This document shows, piece by piece, positions 46,567 through 55,183 of a stretch of DNA of 64,000 bases. The position numbers and the translations under genes are program-made. Position 1 is the first letter of the stretch; every line of letters starts with the position of its first letter. A model generated the notes under the pieces. That model searched no databases and had not been told where the DNA came from. It saw nothing but the letters and a program-made list of their open reading frames with translations. Origin of the DNA: an uncultured Erythrobacter sp. (GTDB taxonomy: Bacteria; Pseudomonadota; Alphaproteobacteria; Sphingomonadales; Sphingomonadaceae); NCBI GenBank assembly GCA_947501005.1, contig CANMTU010000001.1, forward strand, positions 1,946,501 through 2,010,500. The letters run 5' to 3'.

Positions 46567-47373
46567 ATGCTCCGGTCGCTGCGCCGTATCGTCAATCGCA
46601 AGCCTGCTTCCCAGCGCACGGCGTTCGTCCCCGCCGGCGAACGCTGGTACGCCGTGGGCGACGTGCATGGCCAGGCCGACCTGCTGGCTAGCCTGATCGC
46701 GGCGATCGATGCGGATGACGCCGCCGCGCCGCCCGCGCGCACGACGGGGGTGCTGCTCGGCGACCTGATCGATCGCGGGCCGGACAGTGCGGGCGTCGTC
46801 GCCCTGGCGCGGGACTGGGGATCGCGGCGCAGGGTGCGTTATCTCGCCGGCAATCACGAGGAGTTGTTCCTCGAAAGCTTCGACGACCTGCAGACGATGC
46901 GCCACTACCTCAAGCATGGCGGCCGCGAGACACTGCTGAGCTACGGCCTCGAGCCCCGCGATTACGACCGGATGCCGTTTGCCGAGTTGCAGGCGTGGAT
47001 GATCGAACTGGTGCCCCCGGCGGATCGCGCCTTCCTCGCCGGCTTCGAGGAGCATGTCGTTGCGGGCGACTATGTGTTCGTCCATGCCGGGCTCAATCCG
47101 GCCAATCCGCTCGACGCACAGACGCGCGCCGACCTGTTGTGGATCCGCGAGCCGTTCCTGCGCCATACGGAACCGTTCAGCCACGTCGTCGTACATGGAC
47201 ACACTATTTTTCAGGACATCGAGGCTACACCCAACCGAATCGGTATCGATACGGGAGCGTTTCGTACAGGTCGCTTGACAGCACTCGTGCTCGAAGGTGA
47301 CAGGCGCCGGCACATTCAAGCAGTCGCGGGACGCGGCGGTGAAATTCAGATCGAGAAGGCTGATATTACATGA
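46567..47373 (+). CDS. Metallophosphoesterase (PPP-type Ser/Thr phosphatase fold)
   Basis: A 268-residue dimetal phosphoesterase; the ATG after GGGGC is my choice, and one 12 bases earlier is also in frame. The metal-binding motifs are complete: GDVHGQ (residues 31-36), GDLIDRGPDS (65-74), GNHEE (95-99), then VHAG and VHGHT with the C-terminal histidines. This is the PPP/ApaH-like group, so substrates could be phosphoproteins or dinucleoside polyphosphates. Its stop overlaps the ugd start (ATGA), so it is co-translated with UDP-glucose dehydrogenase. Confidence 0.9.
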   Translation: MLRSLRRIVNRKPASQRTAFVPAGERWYAVGDVHGQADLLASLIAAIDADDAAAPPARTTGVLLGDLIDRGPDSAGVVALARDWGSRRRVRYLAGNHEELFLESFDDLQTMRHYLKHGGRETLLSYGLEPRDYDRMPFAELQAWMIELVPPADRAFLAGFEEHVVAGDYVFVHAGLNPANPLDAQTRADLLWIREPFLRHTEPFSHVVVHGHTIFQDIEATPNRIGIDTGAFRTGRLTALVLEGDRRRHIQAVAGRGGEIQIEKADIT

Positions 47374-48680
47374 AGATCGCAATGGTTGGTTCGGGCTATG
47401 TCGGCCTGGTTTCGGGCGCCTGTTTCGCGGATTTCGGTCATGAGGTCGTCTGCATCGACAAGGACCAGTCGAAGATCGATCGCCTGCACGAGGGGGTCAT
47501 GCCGATTTTCGAACCGGGCCTCGCCGAACTCGTCGAATCGAACGTGAAGGCCGGGCGGCTGACCTTCACCACCGAGCTGAAAGAGGGCATCGCCGGGGCC
47601 CAGGCCATCTTCATTGCAGTGGGTACGCCGAGCCGCCGGGGCGACGGGCATGCCGACCTCACCTATGTCTATGCCGTGGCCGAGGAAGTCGGCCAGAACC
47701 TGTCCAACGATGCGGTCGTGGTAACCAAGTCGACCGTGCCCGTCGGCACGGGCGACGAGGTGGAGCGGATCCTGTCCGCCAGCGGCACCAGCCACCGCGT
47801 CGCGGTCGTCTCGAATCCGGAATTCCTGCGCGAAGGGGCCGCGATCAACGATTTCAAGCGGCCCGACCGGATCGTGATCGGGGCGGAAGACGATTTCGGC
47901 CGCGAGGTGATGCGCGAAGTCTATCGCCCGCTGTTCCTCAACGAATCGCCGATCCTGTTCGTGAATCGCCGGACCAGCGAGCTGATCAAATACGCCGCCA
48001 ATGCCTTCCTCGCGACCAAGATCACCTTCATCAACGAGATGGCCGACCTGTGCGAAAAGGTCGGCGCCAATGTGCAGGACGTCAGCCGCGGCATCGGGAT
48101 GGACAATCGCATCGGCGCGAAATTCCTGCATGCCGGCCCCGGCTATGGCGGGTCGTGCTTCCCCAAGGATACGCTCGCCCTCCTCAAGACGGCGGAGGAT
48201 TACGACAGCCCCACCCGCATCATCGAAGCGGTGGTGAAGGTGAATGACGGCCGCAAACGCGCGATGGGCCGCAAGGTGGTCGACGCGATCGGCGGGCAGG
48301 ACAATGCCCGCGGCAAGAAGGTCGCGCTGCTCGGCCTGACGTTCAAGCCGGATACCGACGATATGCGCGATTCCCCCTCGATCGCCGTGGCGCAGGCGCT
48401 GGTCGATTGCGGCGTCGAAGTCGTCGCCTACGATCCCGAGGGCATGGAACTAGCCAAGCCGTTGATGCCGGAAGTGACGATGGCCTCCGATCCCTACGAC
48501 GCGATCGAGGGTGCGGACGCCGTCGCCATCGTGACCGAGTGGGACGCCTTCCGCGCGCTCGACCTCAACCGGGTGAAGAGCCTGCTGAATGCGCCGGTGG
48601 TGGTCGATCTGCGCAATATCTACCGCGCGGACGATATGCGCGCGATGGGCTTCACCTACGAAAGCGTCGGCCGCCCGTAA
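47370..48680 (+). CDS. ugd: UDP-glucose 6-dehydrogenase
   Basis: A 436-residue NAD-dependent enzyme that oxidises UDP-glucose to UDP-glucuronate, a precursor for acidic exopolysaccharides and glycolipids (sphingomonads use glucuronic acid in glycosphingolipids). The N-terminal Rossmann motif is GSGYVG (residues 7-12); the catalytic cysteine is Cys263 in GYGGSCFPKD; TFKPDTDDMRDSPS is the C-terminal NAD domain block. It overlaps the phosphoesterase gene by 4 bases. It supplies a sugar for the polysaccharide genes seen elsewhere in the window. Confidence 0.96.
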   Translation: MKIAMVGSGYVGLVSGACFADFGHEVVCIDKDQSKIDRLHEGVMPIFEPGLAELVESNVKAGRLTFTTELKEGIAGAQAIFIAVGTPSRRGDGHADLTYVYAVAEEVGQNLSNDAVVVTKSTVPVGTGDEVERILSASGTSHRVAVVSNPEFLREGAAINDFKRPDRIVIGAEDDFGREVMREVYRPLFLNESPILFVNRRTSELIKYAANAFLATKITFINEMADLCEKVGANVQDVSRGIGMDNRIGAKFLHAGPGYGGSCFPKDTLALLKTAEDYDSPTRIIEAVVKVNDGRKRAMGRKVVDAIGGQDNARGKKVALLGLTFKPDTDDMRDSPSIAVAQALVDCGVEVVAYDPEGMELAKPLMPEVTMASDPYDAIEGADAVAIVTEWDAFRALDLNRVKSLLNAPVVVDLRNIYRADDMRAMGFTYESVGRP

Positions 48681-48690
48681 CTGATGGAAA

Positions 48691-48722
48691 CGCCGCGCGA
48701 GGGGAACGCCCCCCGCGCGGCG
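48691..48722. terminator. Bidirectional GC-rich hairpin between ugd and the S46 peptidase
   Basis: CGCCGCGCG and CGCGCGGCG arms, one mismatch, an inner GGGG/CCCC stem and an AACG loop: a very stable hairpin between two convergent genes. It lacks a T-tract on either strand, so it would stop transcription only with help. Confidence 0.6.
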
Positions 48723-48728
48723 CCTGCC

Positions 48729-50780
48729 TTATTTGCCGGCCAGTTCTTTCACCAGCGCCGGCGCGGGATAGATCGTCTCCAACGCTTCCTGCACCGCATC
48801 GGTCGAGACCGAGACGGTACGGTTGAGCGCCGGATCGTAACCGTAATTCCCGCCCAGCGAGTGGATGTTGCCGTCGAACGCGGCGCCGATCACCGTGCCC
48901 GCCCGGTCGATCACCGGCGAACCCGAATTTCCGCCGATGATGTCGTTGGTGGTCACGAAATCGTAGACGGTCGCCGGGTCGATTTCCGCCTGGTTCGCGG
49001 CAAAGGCCGGCGCCACGTCAAACGGGGCGTTGCCGGTCGCACGCTCGAACGTGCCGCCCAGCGTCGTCGTGGTGGGAACCTGGTTGCCGCGTTCCTCCCA
49101 GCCCTTCACCTGACCGTAGCTGATCCTCAACGTGAAGGTCGCATCGGGATACAGGCTGTCGCCATAGGCGGCGAAACGCGCATCGGCGAGCTTGCCGCCG
49201 GCAATGGCGAGCGGACCGGAATAGGCCTCGTCCACCTGCGCTTCGAGAGCCCGCTGCCGCTCCGCCAGTTTCAGCGCGTAGCGGATCATCGGATCGTCCG
49301 ACGCCTCGATCGCCGCCATGCCGCCGTCCCACAATTGCTGGCGATATGCCGCATCGGCAAGCCGCGTACCCTCGACCAGTCGCGTGGCCAGCTGCTCGGG
49401 ACTTTCCTTACCCAGCAGCAACTGGCTGTCGGGATCGTCCACACCCAGATATTCCCGGGCTTTCGACAGGCTCCATTCCAGCATCAGCTGGTCGAGCCAG
49501 GGATAGACCGGCCGCTCGTCGAGGATGCGCTTGCGCGTCAGCGGCAACGCGCTGTCGGTATAGCCGGGCAGCCGCTCCCGATTGGGCTTGGCACGTTCCT
49601 GCGCCGCGAACACCAGCGCCCGGGCATAGCCGTAAAGATCGCTCGACGGGGAAACGAAACGCGCCGGAAGATAGAGCGAGCGATAGGCGGTGACCGCCTG
49701 ATCCACGTCGGTCCACGGGTCGCCCATGGCGGCGTTGCCGGCGCTCTTCGCCTTGAGGTCGGCTTCCTGCTCGGCCAGCGTCCGGGTGAATTGCGGGTCG
49801 TTGAGCGCCTTGGTGCGGCCGATATAGACCTTCAGGCTGTTCTCGATGCCGTTCAGCGTATCGAGGCCCTCGCGCTCCTTCTCGGCGCTTTCGTCCATCG
49901 CACGGATCAGCCGCCCGCGCAGTTCCGACATCGTGGCGATGGTGATCGGCAGGCGCACCTCCCGCTCGAAGGCGAGCTGGCTCTGAGTGTAGAGCCTGCT
50001 GGTCGAACCGGGATTGCCAACCACGAAGGTGACCTCGCCATCCTGCGGCGGGCGCGGGTTCCATTTCAAATGGTTAGGCGTCTTCACCGGCTGGCCGTTT
50101 TCATAGGCGCGCAGGAAACTCGCATCGAGCGAGTAGCGCGGGAAATTGAAATTGTCCGGATCGCCGCCGAAGGTCGCGGCGCGGTCTTCCGGCGCCCAGG
50201 CCAAACGGACGTCGGAATATTTGCGATAGGTATAGAGCTTGTACTGCCCGCCGCCAAACAGGGTGACGACCTGGCAGCGGGTCTTTGCCGTGTCGGTGCA
50301 ATTGGCCGATTCGATCTCGGCGATCTTGGCGTCGCGCGCCTTGGTCAGCGCCTCGCCCGACAGATTGCCGAACGCGCCTTTCACCTCGCTCGTCACGTCG
50401 GTGATCTTCGCGACCACTTCGGCTTGCTGGCCGGGGCATTTCAATTCCGCGCTGCGCCGGTCGGCGATGAAGCCGTCGTCGAGATAGTCGGTCGCGCCGT
50501 TCGAATTGTCGAACAGGCAGCTGGCGACGCAGTGATGGTTGGTCAGGATCAGGCCCTGGTTCGACACGAAGCTTGCCGAACAACCGCCCGTAAGGCGCAC
50601 GGCGGCGGCCTGGACCCGGTCGAGCCAGGCCTGATCGGGCGCCCAGCCATAGGTTTCGCGCATCTGTTCGGCGGGAAAATTGTCGAACGTCCACATGCCT
50701 TCCTCGGCCTGCGCGGGCGCGGCGGTCAACGCCGAGGCGAGCAGGATGGCGGTGGACGAATAGAATGTCGTGCGGATCAT
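48729..50780 (-). CDS. S46 family dipeptidyl peptidase (DPP7/DPP11 type)
   Basis: A 683-residue secreted peptidase; the ATG follows AGAGG and gives a signal peptide ending in APAQAEEG. The chymotrypsin-like fold is split by a helical domain. The catalytic His83 is in LILTNHHCV, the aspartate is expected in the DPDNFNFPRYSLD segment near residue 220, and Ser619 is in GGNSGSPV. S46 enzymes remove dipeptides from the N-terminus of peptides; whether it prefers hydrophobic (DPP7) or acidic (DPP11) residues cannot be told by eye. It adds to the peptide-degrading set with the S9 and M16 enzymes. Confidence 0.94.
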   Translation of the reverse strand: MIRTTFYSSTAILLASALTAAPAQAEEGMWTFDNFPAEQMRETYGWAPDQAWLDRVQAAAVRLTGGCSASFVSNQGLILTNHHCVASCLFDNSNGATDYLDDGFIADRRSAELKCPGQQAEVVAKITDVTSEVKGAFGNLSGEALTKARDAKIAEIESANCTDTAKTRCQVVTLFGGGQYKLYTYRKYSDVRLAWAPEDRAATFGGDPDNFNFPRYSLDASFLRAYENGQPVKTPNHLKWNPRPPQDGEVTFVVGNPGSTSRLYTQSQLAFEREVRLPITIATMSELRGRLIRAMDESAEKEREGLDTLNGIENSLKVYIGRTKALNDPQFTRTLAEQEADLKAKSAGNAAMGDPWTDVDQAVTAYRSLYLPARFVSPSSDLYGYARALVFAAQERAKPNRERLPGYTDSALPLTRKRILDERPVYPWLDQLMLEWSLSKAREYLGVDDPDSQLLLGKESPEQLATRLVEGTRLADAAYRQQLWDGGMAAIEASDDPMIRYALKLAERQRALEAQVDEAYSGPLAIAGGKLADARFAAYGDSLYPDATFTLRISYGQVKGWEERGNQVPTTTTLGGTFERATGNAPFDVAPAFAANQAEIDPATVYDFVTTNDIIGGNSGSPVIDRAGTVIGAAFDGNIHSLGGNYGYDPALNRTVSVSTDAVQEALETIYPAPALVKELAGK

Positions 50781-50857
50781 GGGGTCCTCTCTCGATTGAC
50801 CGCACCGCCATCCGCCCTGCCCGGCGCCATGTCCAGTGCCCTTGAGAAAAATCGGGG

Positions 50858-51272
<415 letters not shown>

Positions 51273-51365
51273 CGCGGATAGACGATCGCGCGGGCGGCGC
51301 CAAGGGCATCCGGCACGCGACCGAACGGGCCGGCGATATTCCCTCAACGGTTGGTCGCAAAGCCG

Positions 51366-51457
51366 GTGCGAGTTGATCTATGTCATAGGAGAAACAACAA
51401 GTTACCCGTTAGGAAAGCCTTAACTCCCGGCGGCATCCCGTCGCCCGTGCGAGTTGA
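51366..51457. repeat. Direct repeat GTGCGAGTTGA in the leader of a PEP-CTERM gene
   Basis: The 11-mer occurs at 51366-51376 and 51447-51457, 81 bases apart, in front of the PEPxxWA-CTERM gene that starts at 51474; the second copy is 17 bases before the ATG. It could be a regulator binding site. Chance cannot be excluded. Confidence 0.35.
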
Positions 51458-51473
51458 GATTCGGGGAAATCTT

Positions 51474-51992
51474 ATGAAACGAACTGCAATTGCACTTGCG
51501 GCAATGTCGACCTTCGCGCTGCCCAATGCGGCATCTGCGGCCGTTGTCGTGCTCGAAGAAGAGAACGGTACGTTGACCGGAAGCTTCGAGGATACGATCC
51601 GCGAGATCGGATCGTTCACGCGGACCTTCACCTTCAACCTGCCGACCACCGGCGTGACCGCAGTGTCCGCGACGACCGTTCGCGCCGGCGAGAACAATAC
51701 GCCGGGCGATCTCGACTTCACCTCCGTGCTGCTTAACGGCAGTCCGCTTACCCTGACGGGCGAAGCCGCGGAATACGCTTTCGGTCAGTGGCAGAATACG
51801 TCTGGCGAACAGACCCTGGTCATCAACGGCTACTCCTACGGCAATGCCGGCCTTTCGGGCGTCGTCACCTTCGCGAGCGGAGCAGTTCCCGAGCCGGGCA
51901 CCTGGGCGATCATGATCCTGGGCTTCGCGGCGACCGGTTTCGCCATGCGTCGCCGCAAGGCGGACCAGACGAAAGTCGCGTTCGCTTTCTGA
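51474..51992 (+). CDS. PEPxxWA-CTERM surface protein
   Basis: A 172-residue exported protein. The ATG follows GGGGAAA. A signal peptide ends in ASAA, then a beta-rich domain with many Thr/Ser/Asn (EENGTLTGSFEDTIREIGSF, TFNLPTTGVTAVSATT) and the C-terminal sorting signal VPEPGTWAIMILGFAATGFAMRRRK: a PEP motif, one transmembrane helix and an Arg cluster. Exosortase systems recognise this signal and place the protein at the cell surface or in the extracellular matrix. No exosortase gene is in the window. A terminator follows. Confidence 0.9.
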   Translation: MKRTAIALAAMSTFALPNAASAAVVVLEEENGTLTGSFEDTIREIGSFTRTFTFNLPTTGVTAVSATTVRAGENNTPGDLDFTSVLLNGSPLTLTGEAAEYAFGQWQNTSGEQTLVINGYSYGNAGLSGVVTFASGAVPEPGTWAIMILGFAATGFAMRRRKADQTKVAFAF

Positions 51993-52335
51993 GCGGACCG
52001 GGCGGCCGGTAAGCCGGCCCATCCAAAGTGCCTTGAAAGGCGGCGGGTTTCGATCCGCCGCCTTTTTCGTTTCCGGCGAAGTACGAATTTTCGTGGTTAA
52101 CGATGACGGACAGACGATCTCCACGTTCGCGCCAGAAACAGTTTACGTTTGGTACACCATTCCAGACGATGCTGCCTCCGGTATTCTCGCCTTCAAGGTC
52201 TCGCTGTAAGAAGATTCGCTGGAGTTGGGGGATTATCGCCTGTCTCCAATCAAATACGTCATCACGTTCAAATCGAACCCACATACCGGGTCGCCAGCAA
52301 GGCATTGCCCGGTCCATTACTTCTGGAGGCGGAAC
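51993..52335. other. Intergenic region between the two PEP-CTERM genes
   Basis: A 343-base gap. It holds the terminator of the first gene, a short palindrome ACGAA-TT-TTCGT at 52083-52094 and the GGAGG ribosome-binding site of the second gene. I see no reading frame with start signals. The two genes are therefore separate transcription units, each with its own terminator. Confidence 0.5.
52036..52068 (+). terminator. Rho-independent terminator
   Basis: AAAGGCGGCGG, an 8-base loop, CCGCCGCCTTT with further T, 44 bases after the first PEP-CTERM gene. Confidence 0.92.
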
Positions 52336-52932
52336 ATGAAATATGCTTGGTTAATGGGGGCCGCGCTGGCCCTTTCAGGCGGCACTGCAAATGCCGCGGA
52401 TCTCATCAGCACGGACAAGGGCAACGAATGCCGCGGCCAAGGCGGGTTCTCGAACTGCTATGTCTTTCCCGACGGTTCGACGGGCCAGGGCATGGGCGAC
52501 GGCACCGGCGCCGGCGCCATCTTCAAACTGAACAGCGACGGCTCGATGGATTTCTCGACCCTGTTCCCCACGATCGACGGCAGCGAGTTCGCCATCACCT
52601 ATAACAAGGCGAGCAACGTGCTGGCCTTCGTCTACAATGCCGGACTGGGCGATCCGCAGATCAACTACTTCTCGGTCTTCCAGGCGAACACGCGCAATGT
52701 GTTCTTCGATGCGACCGCGATCACCAGCGGTTCGATCGCTTTGAACAATTATTACAGCGGCAGACCGGGTTATTCGCACATCACCTTCTTCGGCAGCGCC
52801 GCGACCGGAACCCCGGGTGCCGTGCCCGAACCGTCGACCTGGGCGCTGCTCATCCTCGGCTTCGGCCTGATCGGCGGCGCACTCCGCCGGCGGGGCGGCG
52901 AAACGCACCAGATGCGTGTCAGCTACAACTGA
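52336..52932 (+). CDS. PEPxxWA-CTERM surface protein
   Basis: A 198-residue exported protein, preceded by GGAGG. A signal peptide ends in GTANA; the mature domain has two cysteines (NECRGQGGFSNCYVFPDGS) likely bridged, and Gly/Ser/Asn-rich beta strands (GDGTGAGAIFKLNSDGSMDFSTLFPTIDGSEFAITYN). The C-terminus is VPEPSTWALLILGFGLIGGALRRRGG, the sphingomonad form of the PEP-CTERM signal. It is not a copy of the preceding gene: the mature parts do not resemble each other. Both may be matrix or biofilm proteins. Confidence 0.9.
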   Translation: MKYAWLMGAALALSGGTANAADLISTDKGNECRGQGGFSNCYVFPDGSTGQGMGDGTGAGAIFKLNSDGSMDFSTLFPTIDGSEFAITYNKASNVLAFVYNAGLGDPQINYFSVFQANTRNVFFDATAITSGSIALNNYYSGRPGYSHITFFGSAATGTPGAVPEPSTWALLILGFGLIGGALRRRGGETHQMRVSYN

Positions 52933-52951
52933 CCGACCTTGCCATGGGAAA

Positions 52952-52982
52952 GGCGCCGCCGGTCATTCGGCGGCGCTTTTTT
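52952..52982 (+). terminator. Rho-independent terminator
   Basis: GCGCCGCCG, a 6-base loop, CGGCGGCGC and six T. It closes the second PEP-CTERM gene and faces the amidase gene from the other side. Confidence 0.92.
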
Positions 52983-53008
52983 GGTGAAGCCGGAAACGCC
53001 GACCGCCT

Positions 53009-53755
53009 TCAGCGCGCGTCGCCGCGGTCCCGGTCCAGCAGGAGCTGAAACAGGATCGCGCGCACTTCGCCGTCGATCTCGCCATTGATCTTGCCGGGGC
53101 GCCAGCGGCGCTGAAACGCCTCGACCGCCTTATGCCCGTCGGCAATGTCGTAGCCGAAGCGTTCGAGGGCGAGGTAGAACGCGGCATTGTTGTCGAACGG
53201 ATCGCCGCGCTCCAGCTTGTCCGGCCGGGGCAGGCACAGGCCGTATTCGGCCAACCGGTCCCATGGAAACAGCTCGCCCGGATCGATCTTGCGCGCCGGG
53301 GCCACATCCGAATGGCCGACGACATTGGCGCGCGGAATATCGTAGCGTTTCACGATCCGCGCGACCAGCGGGACCAGCGCTTCGAACTGCGCGTCGTTGA
53401 ATTCGCGATAGCCGTATCGGTGGCCCGGATGGTCGAGCTCGATCCCGATGCTGGCGGAATTCACGTCGCGATGCCCGCGCCAGTAGGAGACGCCCGCATG
53501 CCATGCGCGCTTGTCTTCCGGCACCAGCTTGACGACCTCGCCCCGTTCGCCGATCAGATAATGGGCCGAGACCTTCGCCTCGGGATCGCACAACCGTTCA
53601 ATCGCGAAGCCCGTATCCTCCATCTCGGTGTAGTGGATCACCACCATCGAGATCGGCAGCGCGCGTTCGTCGTGATTGGGGGACAGGATTTCCCGGTCGA
53701 CCAGCTCGTCCTCGCTGAGCGGCAGTTTCTCGCCCGGTCTGCCGAAATCGCTCAA
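53009..53755 (-). CDS. N-acetylmuramoyl-L-alanine amidase (Amidase_2, AmiD/AmpD-like)
   Basis: A 248-residue zinc amidase. The start appears to be the TTG that overlaps the chpT stop (TTGA), with GAGGGG upstream; no ATG fits. Zinc ligands are His41 (VIHYTEMED), His148 (VVGHSD) and Asp158 (KIDPG), with Glu106 as catalytic candidate. The C-terminal 70 residues (FGYDIADGHKAVEAFQRRWRPGKINGEIDGE) resemble a peptidoglycan-binding PGB_1 domain, which makes it more like AmiD than AmpD. No signal peptide is visible, so cytoplasmic recycling of muropeptides is more likely than wall cleavage. It is coupled to chpT. Confidence 0.88.
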   Translation of the reverse strand: MSDFGRPGEKLPLSEDELVDREILSPNHDERALPISMVVIHYTEMEDTGFAIERLCDPEAKVSAHYLIGERGEVVKLVPEDKRAWHAGVSYWRGHRDVNSASIGIELDHPGHRYGYREFNDAQFEALVPLVARIVKRYDIPRANVVGHSDVAPARKIDPGELFPWDRLAEYGLCLPRPDKLERGDPFDNNAAFYLALERFGYDIADGHKAVEAFQRRWRPGKINGEIDGEVRAILFQLLLDRDRGDAR

Positions 53756-54411
53756 CCGATGAGCCCCTCGCCCTCGGGCATGACCGCGCCGAGCACCAGC
53801 GTCCCTTCGGACCGGGCGAACTGCACGCCGCCACCGCATTGTTCGGCCAGCAGCGAGATCATGTGCGCCGCCGCGGTCCGGCTGGACAATTCGGCCGGAT
53901 CGAGCGCGCCTTCCAGAGCCTTGCCGATACTGTCGTCGAAGCCGATCTTCGGCCCCGCCGCGCGCACCACGATCTCGCAATTGCCCGCGCGAATTTCCGC
54001 CCCCACGTCAAGCGTTCCGCCGCGCACCAGCGCATCGATGGCGATCTGCGCGAAGTTGAGCAGGACCTTCACCGCCGGCTTGCCCAGATTGACCACGTCC
54101 AGCGCCCAGCTCACCGTGATATTGCCCTTGTCGACCAGCAGCGCCTCGATCAGCGCGCGCGGTTCCGCCATGTCGACCCGGTCGCCGAAGCCCCCTGCCG
54201 CGCCGAATGCCAGGCGGAAGAACTTGAGCTTGTTGGTGCTGGTCCGCGCACTCTGTTCAAGCAGGCCCATCACGTTCTCGCGCATCTCGTCGTCGGTTTC
54301 GAGAGACAGCAGTTCGAGCCCGTTGCTGAGCGCGCCGACCGGGCTGAGCATGTCGTGGCACAGGCGCGAACAGAGCATGGCGGCAAGGTCGATGGATTGT
54401 TTGTCGTTCAT
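53752..54411 (-). CDS. chpT: Histidine phosphotransferase ChpT
   Basis: A 219-residue phosphotransfer protein of the alphaproteobacterial CckA-ChpT-CtrA relay that controls the cell cycle, motility and division. The phosphorylated residue is His19 in AMLCSRLCHDMLSPVGALSNGLELL, the DHp-like helix; the C-terminal half is a degenerate HATPase domain (GRKIGFDDSIG-like region about 150-165) without the ATP-binding G boxes. The length matches Caulobacter ChpT closely. It lies between an M67 peptidase gene and the amidase gene. Confidence 0.93.
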   Translation of the reverse strand: MNDKQSIDLAAMLCSRLCHDMLSPVGALSNGLELLSLETDDEMRENVMGLLEQSARTSTNKLKFFRLAFGAAGGFGDRVDMAEPRALIEALLVDKGNITVSWALDVVNLGKPAVKVLLNFAQIAIDALVRGGTLDVGAEIRAGNCEIVVRAAGPKIGFDDSIGKALEGALDPAELSSRTAAAHMISLLAEQCGGGVQFARSEGTLVLGAVMPEGEGLIG

Positions 54412-54447
54412 CGGTGGTCCGTTGGAAGAAATGGCTTGAACGTGCTT

Positions 54448-54840
54448 CTAGCGAGGGGTGACTTCATAGGGAAGCGCGGTGAATGCGCCAGCCCCCGCCC
54501 GCCAGAACGAGACGCGCCCCGCCGCAACGATTCCCCACACCGCCCCGTCATCCGCCGCCATCCGCGCATCGGTTGCCGAAGGACGCGCAAGGCCGTTGGG
54601 GTGCGAATGGTAGTACCCTAGCACCTGCGCCCCGCCCGCCCGCGCGCCGCGATGTGCGTCGATCAGGGCTTGCGGGTCGATCTCGAAATGGGTTGCGGGC
54701 TCGGGGTGGACGTTGCGGGCGGGAATGGCGGCGGTGATCTCGTCGGACGCCCCGAGCAGAAGACCGCAGCATTCACGGGGGTGGGCGCGCCCGGCATGGG
54801 CGAGCATTTCGTCCAGAACTCTCGACAGGATTTCAAGCAC
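54448..54840 (-). CDS. M67 family JAMM metallopeptidase
   Basis: A 130-residue MPN+ domain protein with a GTG start. The JAMM zinc motif is complete: Glu23 in HPRECCGLLLG, then YHSHPNGLARPSATD (His78, His80, Asp91). Bacterial members cleave isopeptide or C-terminal peptide bonds, for instance in ubiquitin-like sulfur carriers (Mec+), and some act in siderophore or amino-acid synthesis. No ubiquitin-like or E1-like gene is next to it, so the substrate is open. It precedes chpT by 36 bases on the same strand. Confidence 0.87.
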   Translation of the reverse strand: MLEILSRVLDEMLAHAGRAHPRECCGLLLGASDEITAAIPARNVHPEPATHFEIDPQALIDAHRGARAGGAQVLGYYHSHPNGLARPSATDARMAADDGAVWGIVAAGRVSFWRAGAGAFTALPYEVTPR

Positions 54841-54854
54841 CCGCGATCATCTAT

Positions 54855-54880
54855 CGGTTCGCCTTGGGCTTGTCGAAGGG
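54855..54880. repeat. Extragenic repeat, half unit
   Basis: CGGTTCG...CTTGTCGAAGG, same family and orientation as the left half of the pair at 23634. It ends near the M67 peptidase start. Confidence 0.55.
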
Positions 54881-55150
54881 CTGGTTCCGCTTCCAACCGT
54901 CAGCGATGCCAATCTGGAATTGTCTGCTGCAATGGCGTGCGCGCGGCTCTACCCGATATTCGGAGCATCGGCATGGGGCCGGGATCAGTTTCGGGTCATG
55001 CGAAACACGGAATTCGCGAAATCTTCAAGTCATCGCGAACCCGTGCGCGCTGTAAGGCAAACGGCGGCTAAAGGGTGTAGGGGCAAAAACGCTCGCCTCG
55101 ATCACTGAAACCAGGATCGCATGTCAGGTCTCGGAACCACACGAGGCAAA

Positions 55151-55167
55151 GTTCGACAGGCTTGGGG
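55151..55167. repeat. Extragenic repeat, short fragment
   Basis: GTTCGACAGGCTTGGGG, inverted relative to the fragment at 54855, 17 bases before the rluD start codon. Confidence 0.45.
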
Positions 55168-55183
55168 GCAGACAAGAAAGGCA

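Larger units (their letters stand above)
54841..55183. other. 343-base intergenic region before rluD with repeat fragments
   Basis: Frames in this stretch lack ribosome-binding sites and known motifs. Fragments of the extragenic repeat lie at both ends, in opposite orientation (54855-54880 and 55151-55167). The region must hold the rluD promoter and the promoter of the minus-strand M67-chpT-amidase genes. Composition is more mixed than in the flanking genes. Confidence 0.5.

Noticed and set aside
49450..49475. Sequence GGGCTTTCGACAGGCTCC resembling the extragenic repeat, inside the S46 peptidase gene
   Set aside because: It is in a coding region, lacks the GAACGG end and encodes a normal helix of the peptidase, so it is likely chance similarity.
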